From Streptomyces asoensis (GTDB lineage Bacteria; Actinomycetota; Actinomycetes; Streptomycetales; Streptomycetaceae): a stretch of 64,000 nt of DNA. The stretch is taken from positions 3,086,930-3,150,929 of the forward strand of contig NZ_BNEB01000005.1 of assembly GCF_016860545.1 (NCBI RefSeq), written 5' to 3'. Positions within the stretch are counted from its first letter, which is position 1. Each line of letters starts with the position of its first letter. The notes under the pieces were generated by a model. It made no database searches, had not been told where the DNA came from, and was given only the letters and a program-made list of their open reading frames with translations. The position numbers were made by a program, and so were the translations under genes. Shown piece after piece: positions 24,318-32,626 of this stretch.

Positions 24318-25176
24318 GTGGGGGTCCCCTCTGACGACAGGGCGACCGGAGATCTTCCGGCCGCCCGCTGTTTTTGTCATGCGCATTGTTAGTGCCGCGG
24401 GAGGGGAGAGCAAGGGTCCGCTTTCGGCCAGGGAGCACCCGGGCGGACCTACCCGAGGCGGCTCCGACATCGCGGGACCGGCCCGTCCGGGGATACGCCG
24501 GGAAGGACTCTCCGCGCCCGTCGCGCCCCGTCGACAGTCGATCCGGACGACACCCGCCTCCTGGACGACTCCGTCCGCCTGCCTCTTCACGCTGCGCCCC
24601 GACCGGCCCCGGGTGTTCTGAAGGCGCGTCGGCGGTGGCTTCGGCGGCGAGCGGGAGGTGATCCCGGAGGACCTGGCGGCGCTCGCCGCCCTCGGCACCG
24701 GACGGCCCGTCTGCTCCGAGTGCACCCGCGAGGGGGAGTTCACCACCGCTTCGCCACGGCACCCGATGCCGCTGACGGTCCTTGCCCGGCGCGAAGGCGG
24801 ACGGCACCCCCACGGCCTTCCACGTCCACAACGTGGCGAACACGGGCGCCCACGGGAACCGCGGCGGCGGGACGCTGTACGCGGGTGGCGCCGCCGTGAC
24901 GATCCACCGCTGCCCCGACATCCTCACCATGCCGCACTGCGTGAACCGGCTCGTCGGACGGTGGCTGCGGCCGCCCCCGCACGAACCGGCGGCGCGGACC
25001 CGGCTCGTCGGCCTCGCCACCGTCGTGGCGCTGATGGGCTTCTGGGTCGCGGCCTTCTACGCCGTCACGACCCAGATCCGGACGCCGCCCTGAGCGATCA
25101 CGGGCGGGCCGGGGCGACGCGGGCGGTCCGGCCCCGGAGGCCGTTCCCGGCCGTCCCCCGCCTCGCCGTCCCCCGC
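24318..25176. other. Long stretch with no confident gene; possible remnant
   Basis: About 860 bases between the protease start and the frameshifted gene. The only protein-like text is in two plus-strand frames: 24658 onward (GTG, GGAGG nearby; DLAALAALGTGRPVCSEC) for about 40 residues, and 24782-25093 (TTG, no ribosome site; ends in one hydrophobic helix near VALMGFWVAAFYAV). They are offset by one base, so they could be two halves of one decayed small membrane-protein gene. Codon-position bias is weak elsewhere. I do not call a gene here. Confidence 0.4.
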
Positions 25177-25807
25177 CTACCCGCCTCCCTTGCCGAGCCC
25201 CCGCCCCTTCCCGGAGTTGCCCTTCCCGGACCCCCGCGCCGCGGGAGAGGCCGGGTCGCTCGCCGTCGGGCCGCCCGCCGCCGGGGCGCTCGCCGAAGGG
25301 ACGGCCGCGGGCGCCGACGACGACGTCCCGTCCGGGGGCGGCGCCGCGGCAGCAGCGGTCGACGCCGACGGGCTCGGCTCCGCGGAACCGGTGGGGTCCT
25401 CGGCGGACGGGGACGGCGACACCGCCGGGCTCGCCGTGTCGCCGGACGAGGAGCGCGTGTCCGCCCGCCCGCCCGGCTTGCCCTGCCGCTCGCCGGCCGT
25501 CGTGCCGAAGAGGGACAGCCCGGCCGGGCAGCGCCACCGCCCCGGTCGCGCCGGACACGGCCAGCACGCGCCGCGAAGGGCGGCCGCCGGTGCGCCGCGC
25601 GGCACGGCGGCGGTCCGCGCGGCCTCCCGCCTCCCCCTGGGGCGCGGGGACCCGGGGCAGCTCGGCCGTCTCGTCGTAGGCGTTCTCCCACCCGTGGGCG
25701 GCCGCCGGATCGGCGTACCGCTCGTACGCCGCCGGATCGGTCGCGGCGGACGGGTGGTACACGATCGGCCGCACCGGAGGCGCACCACTCTCACCTGGCC
25801 TGAACAT
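25177..25807 (-). pseudogene. Frameshifted small membrane/secreted protein gene
   Basis: From ATG 25807 the frame reads sensibly for about 95 codons: PIVYHPSAATDPAAYERYADPAAAHGWENAYDETAELPRV, then a basic stretch (GGRPSRRVLAVSGATGAVAL) leading into a hydrophobic helix. There it loses sense. The next frame takes over exactly (AGLSLFGTTAGERQGKPGG ... SPAVSPSPSAEDPTGSAEPSPS ... GSGKGNSGKGRGLGKGGG) and ends at a stop at 25177. A single extra base (or two missing) near 25525-25535, in a run of C/G, explains this. Intact, it would be about 210 aa: cytoplasmic head, one TM, Ser/Pro/Ala-rich exported tail, Gly/Lys end. It could also be a sequencing error. Confidence 0.65.
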
Positions 25808-25918
25808 GCCGGGGATTGTAGGGACAGGAGCGACTCCTGGGACAGCTACCGGCGATAACCTCCCAAACCACTCGTCTCACGTGGCGGGAAACACGCCCCC
25901 GGAGGCGTTACCGGGCCG

Positions 25919-25924
25919 TAAGCT
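25919..25924 (+). promoter_or_regulatory. Candidate -10 box for leaderless alaA mRNA
   Basis: TAAGCT ends 7 nt before the alaA ATG at 25932, and no Shine-Dalgarno sequence is present between them. TANNNT at this distance is the usual layout of leaderless transcripts in Streptomyces. No strong -35 is seen. Confidence 0.45.
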
Positions 25925-25931
25925 CCCAGAC

Positions 25932-27143
25932 ATGCAGGTGATCCAGTCGACCAAGCTCGCCAACGTCTGTTACGAGATCCGGGGCCCGGTTCTCGAGGAG
26001 GCGATGCGCCTGGAAGCGGCCGGCCACCGCATCCTCAAGCTGAACACCGGCAACCCGGCCGCCTTCGGCTTCGACTGCCCGCCGGAGATCCTGGAGGACA
26101 TCCTCCGCAACGTCTCCACGGCGCACGGCTACGGCGACGCCAAGGGACTGCTGGCGGCGCGCCGGGCGGTCGTGATGCACAACCAGACCCTGGGCATCGA
26201 GACGGACGTCGAGCACGTCTTCATCGGCAACGGCGTCTCCGAGCTGATCGTCATGGCGATGCAGGGCCTGCTGGACGACGGGGACGAGGTCCTGGTCCCG
26301 GCCCCCGACTACCCGCTGTGGACCGCCGCCGTGTCGCTGTCCGGCGGCACGGCCGTGCACTACCGGTGCGACGAGCAGGCCGACTGGATGCCCGACCTCG
26401 CCGACGTCGAGCGCAAGGTCACCGACCGCACCAAGGCGATCGTCATCATCAACCCGAACAACCCGACGGGCGCGGTGTACGACGAGGCGATGATCCGCGG
26501 GCTGACGGACATCGCGCGCCGGCACAACCTGCTGGTCTGCTCGGACGAGATCTACGACAAGATCCTCTACGACGGCGCCACGCACACCCCGACCGCCAAG
26601 GTCGCCCCGGACCTGCTCACCCTCACCTTCAACGGCATGTCGAAGGCCTACCGGGTGGCCGGCTACCGGGTGGGCTGGATGTCGATCTCCGGCCCGCGCG
26701 CGCACGCCGACTCCTACATCGAGGGCCTGACGATCCTGGCGAACATGCGTCTGTGCGCGAACATGCCGGGCCAGCACGGCGTCGTGGCCGCGCTCAGCGG
26801 ACGCCAGACGATCAACGACCTGGTGCTGCCGGGCGGGCGGCTCAAGGAGCAGGTGGACACGGCGTACGAGCTGCTGACGCAGATCCCGGGCGTGACGTGC
26901 GTGCGCCCGAAGGGGGCGCTGTACCTCTTCCCCCGCCTGGACCCGGCCGTCTTCAAGATCAAGGACGACCGGCGGATGGTCCTGGACCTGCTGCGCCAGG
27001 AGAAGATCATGGTCGTCCAGGGCACCGGCTTCAACTGGCCGGAACCCGACCACTTCCGGGTGGTCACCCTGCCGACGGCGGCGGACCTGCGGGACGCGGT
27101 GGGCCGGATCGCCCGCTTCCTGGACGGCTACAGCCAGCCCTAG
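25932..27143 (+). CDS. alaA: Alanine transaminase, AlaA type (class I PLP aminotransferase)
   Basis: 403 aa. It follows E. coli AlaA (about 405 aa) closely by eye from end to end: SKLANVCYEIRGPVLEEAMRLE, LNTGNPAAFGFD, FIGNGVSELIVMAMQGLL, PAPDYPLWTAAVSLSGGTAVHY, IINPNNPTGAVYD, TFNGMSKAYRVAGYRVGWM (PLP-binding Lys about 240) and FNWPEPDHFRVVTLP. It catalyses pyruvate + glutamate <-> alanine + 2-oxoglutarate. The frame is open back to 25806, but the ATG at 25932 matches the family's N-terminus. It appears to be a single-gene unit. Confidence 0.95.
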   Translation: MQVIQSTKLANVCYEIRGPVLEEAMRLEAAGHRILKLNTGNPAAFGFDCPPEILEDILRNVSTAHGYGDAKGLLAARRAVVMHNQTLGIETDVEHVFIGNGVSELIVMAMQGLLDDGDEVLVPAPDYPLWTAAVSLSGGTAVHYRCDEQADWMPDLADVERKVTDRTKAIVIINPNNPTGAVYDEAMIRGLTDIARRHNLLVCSDEIYDKILYDGATHTPTAKVAPDLLTLTFNGMSKAYRVAGYRVGWMSISGPRAHADSYIEGLTILANMRLCANMPGQHGVVAALSGRQTINDLVLPGGRLKEQVDTAYELLTQIPGVTCVRPKGALYLFPRLDPAVFKIKDDRRMVLDLLRQEKIMVVQGTGFNWPEPDHFRVVTLPTAADLRDAVGRIARFLDGYSQP

Positions 27144-27249
27144 CGCACAGCCGGGCCCGGCCCGGATCCGGCACGGACTTTATGGACGGCTCAAATTTAG
27201 ACGAGATCCAAGCTAGGATGGTTTCCTGACAGCACAGGAGGCCATCCGT

Positions 27250-27690
27250 ATGTACGAGCCGATCCGCACGCCTTCCTCACGGGGGTCTGCCCACAGCACG
27301 ATGGCCGGCACTCCCTCGGACTTCCCCCACCGCTCCCGCGAGGAGGAGCTGGACATCCAGCTCGCGGCCCACCTCGCGGCGCTGCTCGCCGTCACCGACG
27401 AGCTGCGTGCGGCGGTACCGTCCGCCGAACTGGACAGCGCGGCCGCGCGGCTCGCGCAGCAGGTGTCCCGGCTGCGGGGCGGGCGGACACCGGTCCGCGC
27501 CACCCTCGCCGCCGGCCCGGCGCACCCGCGCCCCTCGGTCCTGCACGAGCGGGCGCACGCCCTCGCGGGCCGTGCCCTCCTCGTCGCCGCGTCCCGCGCG
27601 GACACCGCGGCGGCGATCCTGGCGGCCCAGCGCATGGACGCGCACGCCGCCGCCCTCGCCGGGGCCGGGGAACTGAGCACCGCCGGCTGA
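27250..27690 (+). CDS. Small Ala-rich helical protein, function unknown
   Basis: 146 aa, ATG with AGGAGG about 8 nt upstream. Soluble and nearly all helical: REEELDIQLAAHLAALLAVTDELRAAVPSAELDSAAARLAQQVSRL, and a second helical half RPSVLHERAHALAGRALLVAASRADTAAAILAAQRMDAHAAALAG. No catalytic motif or membrane segment. A TAGGAT hexamer at 27214-27219 in an AT-richer patch is a plausible -10 box. Likely a Streptomyces-type conserved protein of unknown role. Confidence 0.75.
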   Translation: MYEPIRTPSSRGSAHSTMAGTPSDFPHRSREEELDIQLAAHLAALLAVTDELRAAVPSAELDSAAARLAQQVSRLRGGRTPVRATLAAGPAHPRPSVLHERAHALAGRALLVAASRADTAAAILAAQRMDAHAAALAGAGELSTAG

Positions 27691-27952
27691 CTCCCCCTCC
27701 CGGGCCCCTCGCGGGCCCTGCCGGGGACTCCCCTCCGGGGGACCGTGAACGGCCCCGGTCCGCGTGCACCCGCAGCGACGCGCGGACCGGGCGCCATCTT
27801 CCCGCGCGCCCGCCCCGCGAGCGCCTGGCCGGCGGCCGTCCCGCGGACGGCAAGGGGAGAGCCCGGCTCCCGTTGCGTTCCGGGTCACCCCCTTCACCCC
27901 CCGTTCACCCCGCCCACCCAGGAATGTGGGGTTCCGGGAGCAGGCTCCCCCC

Positions 27953-29017
27953 GTGAGACGAATCGCAGGAATCGTCCTCGCGGTGCTGCTGACGGCGGGT
28001 GTGGTGGTCGCCGTCGTCGCGGGCCGCAGCGAAGGGGACAAGGGCACGGCAACGAAGACCGTGCGGATGGTGATCGGGTCGGAGAAGGCGGAGTTCTTCG
28101 CCGACCCGGACGTGGTGAAGGCCCTCGCCGCCAAGGGCTACACCGTCAGGGCCGAGACCTCCGGGTCCTGGGCCATGGAGGGGCTGGACCTGGAGGGCTA
28201 CGACCTCGCCTTCCCCTCCAGCCAGGCGCCCGCCACCGAACTGGCCGCGAAGTACAAGGCGCGCGGGACACTCCCCCGCCCCTTCTACTCGCCGCTGGTC
28301 GTCGTGGCGCACAAGAACGCCGCCGGAGTGCTCGCGGCGGGCGGTCTGGGCACGCTGGACGCCGAACACCGCGGCACTCTGAAGATGGCCGCCTACCTCG
28401 ACGCGGCCCGCGCCGACCGGACCTGGCAGCAGCTCAAGGGCGCGGCGAAGTACGGGGAGCTGACCGGCACCCTCTATCTGTCCAGCACCGACCCGGAGAC
28501 CTCCAGCTCGGGCGCCCTCTACCTGGCCGCCACCTCCTACGTCGCCAACGGCGGCAAGGTGGTCGCGAGCGGCGCCGAGGTCGAGCGGACCGCGCCGCTG
28601 CTGCACAAGCTGGTCAGCGTGCAGGGCGCCCAGCAGTCCAGCACGGACGCGGCCTTCCGGGACTTCGTCAGCGGCGCCGGCAACCCGCTCGTCCTGGTCT
28701 ACGAGTCGCAGGTCGCCTCGCTCCTCGCGGGCGGGCAGCAGCCGGACGACCTGGTGGTGCTCTACCCGGACACCACCGTGAACAGCGACCACACCGCGGT
28801 GCCGCTCACCGAGAACGGCACCGCCCTCGCGACGCTCCTCTCCACGGATCCGCGGTTGCGCAGGCTGGAGATCCGGCACGGGTTCCGTCCGCAGGGCGTC
28901 ACCGCCGAGTTCGCCTCGGCCACCACCTACCTCAAGCAGGAACTGACCGGGGTCCGCCAGGCGCCCGTGCCCACCTCCACGGTGCTGCACGAGCTGGCGC
29001 GACGGGCCCGCGGATAG
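27953..29017 (+). CDS. Membrane-anchored periplasmic-binding-like protein of TelA operon
   Basis: 354 aa from the GTG at 27953 (GGGAG about 12 nt upstream). One N-terminal anchor (VLAVLLTAGVVVAVVAG, residues 8-24) with no lipobox Cys, then a type 2 periplasmic-binding fold: TVRMVIGSEKAEFFADPDVVKALAAKGYTVRAETSGSWAM, YDLAFPSSQAPATELAAKYKARG, LYLSSTDPETSSSGALYLAATSYV, and a C-terminal LRRLEIRHGFRPQG. It resembles ABC-type solute receptors but no permease or ATPase is nearby. First of four co-directional genes, 15 nt before telA. Probably an external sensor arm of the system. Confidence 0.85.
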   Translation: MRRIAGIVLAVLLTAGVVVAVVAGRSEGDKGTATKTVRMVIGSEKAEFFADPDVVKALAAKGYTVRAETSGSWAMEGLDLEGYDLAFPSSQAPATELAAKYKARGTLPRPFYSPLVVVAHKNAAGVLAAGGLGTLDAEHRGTLKMAAYLDAARADRTWQQLKGAAKYGELTGTLYLSSTDPETSSSGALYLAATSYVANGGKVVASGAEVERTAPLLHKLVSVQGAQQSSTDAAFRDFVSGAGNPLVLVYESQVASLLAGGQQPDDLVVLYPDTTVNSDHTAVPLTENGTALATLLSTDPRLRRLEIRHGFRPQGVTAEFASATTYLKQELTGVRQAPVPTSTVLHELARRARG

Positions 29018-29032
29018 GGGGAACGACCGCAC

Positions 29033-30250
29033 ATGTCCGACGACATCTCCACCTCACCCGCCACCTCCACCCCGGCCGCCGGTTCGGCCCCGGCCTTCAC
29101 CCTCACGCCGCCCGAGGCCGTCGCCGCGGTGCCGCGCGAGACGGCTGGCGGTCTCGTCCCCGTCGACGACTCCGTCCGTACGGACATGGCCACGAAGGCC
29201 GCCGCGTACGTCGAGGGACTCGCCGCGCTCGACGCCCGCTCACCCGAGTTCGCCGGCAAGGTCGGTGAGATCACCGCGCTGGGCGCCGGTGAGATGCGCA
29301 CGGCCGCCGCGCAGTCCAACCGCATGCTGGAGCGAACCATCAGGAGTCTGCCCGACCGGGGCGGCGACGCCCAGTCGCAGGTCGCGGGCACCCTCGTCGA
29401 GCTGCGGCGGGTGGTCGAGGACCTGGACCCGCGGGATCTGCCGGCGTCCAGGGGCCGCAGGTTCCTGTCCCGGCTGCCCGGCGGCAACAAGCTGCGCGAC
29501 CACGTCGCCAAGTACGCCTCCGCGCAGGGCACGCTGAACCGGATCGTGGGCTCGCTGCGCGGCGGCCAGGACGAACTGCGGCGCGACAACGCCGCGTTGC
29601 AGACCGAGCGCGTGCGGCTGTGGGAGACGATGGGCAAGCTCCAGGAGTACGTGGTCCTGACCGACGCCCTGGACACGGCGGTCGGGCGGCGGATCGCCGA
29701 CGCCGAGGCCGGCGACCCCGAACGGGCCGACAGCCTGCGCGCCGACGTCCTCTTCCCGGTCCGGCAGAAGCGCCAGGACCTGCTCACCCAGCTCGCGGTC
29801 TGCGCCCAGGGCTACCTGGCCATGGACGTCGTACGCCGCAACAACGAGGAGCTGATCAAGGGCGTCGACCGGGCCGCCACCACCACGGTCTCGGCGCTGC
29901 GCATCTCCGTGATGCTGGCCTCCGCGCTGGACCACCAGAAGAAGGTCATCGAGCAGGTAGACGCGTTGCGCGGGACCACCGAGGACCTCATCCGGGGCAA
30001 CGCGGAGATGCTCGCGACGCAGAGCGGGGAGATCCAGCGCATCGCCGCCGACCCGGCGGTCGGCGCGGAGACCCTGCGCTCGGCCTTCCAGCAGATCTAC
30101 CGCACCCTCGACACCATCGACACCTACAAGGTGCAGGCCACCGAGGCGATGGCGGTGACCGTGGAGAACCTGACGGCCGAACTCCGCCAGGCGAGCACCT
30201 ACCTGGACCGCAGCCGCTCGCGGGGCACCCTGGAAGGCGGGCTCGCATGA
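29033..30250 (+). CDS. TelA-family toxic anion resistance protein
   Basis: 405 aa soluble, strongly helical and coiled-coil protein of the TelA family (PF05816 by recognition). Family landmarks: MLERTIRSLPDRGGDAQSQVAGTLVELRRVVEDLDP, LPGGNKLRDHVAKYASAQGTLNRIVGSLRGGQDELRRDNAALQTERVRLWETMGKLQEYV, and VVRRNNEELIKGVDRAATTTVSALRISVMLASALDHQKKVIEQVDAL. TelA proteins are linked to tellurite and other stress resistance and occur with Ter-type modules; the mechanism is unknown. Its stop overlaps the next start as ATGA. Confidence 0.93.
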   Translation: MSDDISTSPATSTPAAGSAPAFTLTPPEAVAAVPRETAGGLVPVDDSVRTDMATKAAAYVEGLAALDARSPEFAGKVGEITALGAGEMRTAAAQSNRMLERTIRSLPDRGGDAQSQVAGTLVELRRVVEDLDPRDLPASRGRRFLSRLPGGNKLRDHVAKYASAQGTLNRIVGSLRGGQDELRRDNAALQTERVRLWETMGKLQEYVVLTDALDTAVGRRIADAEAGDPERADSLRADVLFPVRQKRQDLLTQLAVCAQGYLAMDVVRRNNEELIKGVDRAATTTVSALRISVMLASALDHQKKVIEQVDALRGTTEDLIRGNAEMLATQSGEIQRIAADPAVGAETLRSAFQQIYRTLDTIDTYKVQATEAMAVTVENLTAELRQASTYLDRSRSRGTLEGGLA

Positions 30251-31800
30251 GACGACGGCTCCCGCGCGCCCTCCTCGCCCTGACCGCCCTCGCCCTGCTC
30301 CTGACCGCCTGCTCGGGCGGGGACGGCGACGACGCCGGGGACCCCGCCGCGGCCCGGCCGGGCACCCTGCGGATCCTCGCCTCCAGCGAGCTGAGCGACA
30401 TGGCGCCCGTGCTCGAACGGGTCCGCGCGGACACCGGCGTCCGGGTCCGGCCGACCTGGATGGGCACGCTGGACGCGGTGAACCTGCTGGCGAGGGGCGG
30501 CACCGACGGGAAGTACGACGCCGTGTGGCTGTCCTCGGACGACTATCTGAGGCTGCGTCCCGACGCGGCGAGGAAGGTCGTCTCCGAGACGCCGATCATG
30601 TCGAGCCCCGTGGCCCTCGGGGTCAAGGACGCCGAGGCGGCCGCCCTCGGCTGGAAGTCCGGCCAGGTCACCTGGACCCGGATCGAGCAGGCGGTCCAGG
30701 ACGGCCGGCTCACCTACGGCATGACCGACCCGGCCCGCTCCAACTCCGGCTTCGCCACGCTGATCTCGGTCGCCTCCGCGCTGTCGGGAGCCCAGTCGGC
30801 GCTCACCGACGCGGACGTCGCGAAGGCGACGCCGCGGCTGAAGGAGTTCTTCAAGGGCCAGCAGCTGACCTCGGGTTCCTCGGGCTGGCTGGCGAGCGCG
30901 TACGCGCGGCGCGGCGACGTCGACGCGCTGCTGAACTACGAGTCCGTGCTGAAGGGCATCCCCGGACTGACCGTGATCAGGCCCACCGACGGGGTCGTCA
31001 CCGCCGACTACCCGCTCTCCTCGCTCGCCTCGACCGACGCGGCCACCCGCGCGGACGTCAAGCGGGTGACCGACGCCCTGCGCACGGACGCCGTCCAGCG
31101 GATGATCACCTCGACGACGCGCCGCCGCCCGGTCGTCGCCTCGGTGGCGCCGGCGCCCGGCCTCGACACCGCACGCCGGCGCGAACTGCCCTTCCCGGGC
31201 ACCCGTTCCGTCGCCGACGGGCTGCTCGACGCCTACGAGAACGAGCTGCGCCGCCCCTCACGGACCGTGTACGTCCTCGACACCTCGGGCTCGATGGAGG
31301 GCGACCGCCTCGACCGTCTGAAGGAGGCCCTCACCGGCCTCACCGGCGACTTCCGCGACCGTGAGGAGGTGACGCTGATGCCGTTCGGGTCGGACGTGAA
31401 GAGCGTCACCACGCACGTCGTCGACCCCGCCGACCCGCAGAGCGGTATCGCCGCGATCCGCGCGGACGGCGCGAAGCTCACCGCCGACGGCGAGACCGCG
31501 ATCTACACCTCGCTGGAGAAGGCGTACGACCACCTGGGCTCCGGCCGGGACACCTTCACCTCCATCGTGCTGATGACGGACGGCGAGAACACCAAGGGCG
31601 ACGACGCGGGCGACTTCGACGCCTTCTACCGGGACGAGCTGGACCCCGCGGGCCGGCGGATCCCCGTCTTCCCGATCCTGTTCGGCGACTCCGACCGCGC
31701 GGAACTGGCGCACATCGCCGACCTGACCGGCGGCCGGCTCTTCGACGCGCGCAAGGGCTCGCTGGACGGCGCCTTCGAGGAGATCCGTGGCTACCAGTAG
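30247..31800 (+). CDS. Lipoprotein: substrate-binding domain fused to vWA domain
   Basis: 517 aa. Lipobox LLTAC with the lipidated Cys22 after a basic, hydrophobic signal. Residues 35-325 are a ModA-like type 2 binding fold (GTLRILASSELSDMAPVLERVRADTGVRVRPTWMGTL, NYESVLKGIPGL). Residues 338-515 are a von Willebrand A domain with an intact MIDAS: DTSGS (345-349), a Thr in the second loop (ETAIYTSL), and TDGENT (Asp445). It should bind a divalent cation outside the membrane. Coupled to telA by ATGA, and its last codons contain the start of the next gene. Confidence 0.92.
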   Translation: MRRRLPRALLALTALALLLTACSGGDGDDAGDPAAARPGTLRILASSELSDMAPVLERVRADTGVRVRPTWMGTLDAVNLLARGGTDGKYDAVWLSSDDYLRLRPDAARKVVSETPIMSSPVALGVKDAEAAALGWKSGQVTWTRIEQAVQDGRLTYGMTDPARSNSGFATLISVASALSGAQSALTDADVAKATPRLKEFFKGQQLTSGSSGWLASAYARRGDVDALLNYESVLKGIPGLTVIRPTDGVVTADYPLSSLASTDAATRADVKRVTDALRTDAVQRMITSTTRRRPVVASVAPAPGLDTARRRELPFPGTRSVADGLLDAYENELRRPSRTVYVLDTSGSMEGDRLDRLKEALTGLTGDFRDREEVTLMPFGSDVKSVTTHVVDPADPQSGIAAIRADGAKLTADGETAIYTSLEKAYDHLGSGRDTFTSIVLMTDGENTKGDDAGDFDAFYRDELDPAGRRIPVFPILFGDSDRAELAHIADLTGGRLFDARKGSLDGAFEEIRGYQ

Positions 31801-32437
31801 GTTCGTCGGCTACCTGGAGTCCCGCAAGAACATCGCGGGCGGGGTGTGCGGACTGGCCGGACTCGCGCTGACCTTCACGGGGGTGGCCGGACCGTACTGG
31901 CCGGTCGTCGTCGCCGGGCTGTACGGCGCGGGGGCGCTGGCCGCCCCGCCGGAGCGGCCTTTGCTGCCGGACTTCCCGGACGCGGCGGCCCGGCTGGAGG
32001 AGGTGCGCGGCGACTTCGAACGGCTCGGCGGGTATCTCGCGGAGGTGGAGCTGCCACCGGCCGCCGCCGGCCGCCTCACCGAACTCACCGGCCTGCTGGC
32101 CGCGCTGCTGGAGCCCGGCTGGGTCGCGGGCCTCCTCGCCCAGGACCCCGAGGGCGTCCACACGCTCGCGCGGACCGTGCGCCAGGACCTGCCCGAGGCG
32201 GTCGACAGTTTCGTACGGGCCCGCTGGTGGACGGGGATGGCCCCCGGCCAGGAACCGCCGGAGCGGCATCTGGAGCGCCAGCTGACCCTGCTCCAGGAGG
32301 AGGCGGAGCGGCTGGCGGCCGCGCTCCGGGAGGTCGAGGCGCGCCGCCAGGAGACGCATACGCGGTACTTGCAGGACCGCTCGCCGGACCAGGGGCGCGG
32401 GGACATGCGCGACGGGCCGACGGCGACCCACGGATGA
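31787..32437 (+). CDS. Two-TM protein ending the TelA operon
   Basis: 216 aa from a GTG that overlaps the vWA gene by 14 nt in another frame. Two closely spaced hydrophobic segments (about 15-34 and 38-55: AGGVCGLAGLALTFTGVAGPYWPVVVAGLYGAGALAAP) are followed by a cytoplasmic helical region (FPDAAARLEEVRGDFERLGGYLAEVELP ... RHLERQLTLLQEEAERLAAALREVEARRQE). The plan resembles XpaC-like proteins that accompany TelA in Firmicutes, but similarity is by architecture only. Probably the membrane link between the exported domains and TelA. Confidence 0.8.
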   Translation: MATSRFVGYLESRKNIAGGVCGLAGLALTFTGVAGPYWPVVVAGLYGAGALAAPPERPLLPDFPDAAARLEEVRGDFERLGGYLAEVELPPAAAGRLTELTGLLAALLEPGWVAGLLAQDPEGVHTLARTVRQDLPEAVDSFVRARWWTGMAPGQEPPERHLERQLTLLQEEAERLAAALREVEARRQETHTRYLQDRSPDQGRGDMRDGPTATHG

Positions 32438-32468
32438 CACCCCGCGGATGACACCCCGCACAGGCGAA

Positions 32469-32518
32469 GGCCTGCCGTCGTCTCCTCGTCGGGGCGGACG
32501 GGGGGACGACGGCAGGCC
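32469..32518. terminator. Hairpin terminator between TelA operon and pckG
   Basis: Perfect 14-bp inverted repeat (32469-32482 with 32505-32518) with a 22-nt G-rich loop, placed between the convergent ends at 32437 and 32627. Confidence 0.75.
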
Positions 32519-32626
32519 CATGGCCGCGCACGCCGTTGTACGCGGCTCGCCGCATCGCACCGCGGCCGGCCGTGACGATCACTGGTCAGGGCACATCCGT
32601 GCCGGCCGCGGAGTCTTCGGGGCTGC

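Noticed and set aside
24782..25093. Plus-strand 103-codon frame with one hydrophobic helix
   Set aside because: TTG start, no ribosome site and an unusual N-terminus; kept only as a possible remnant.
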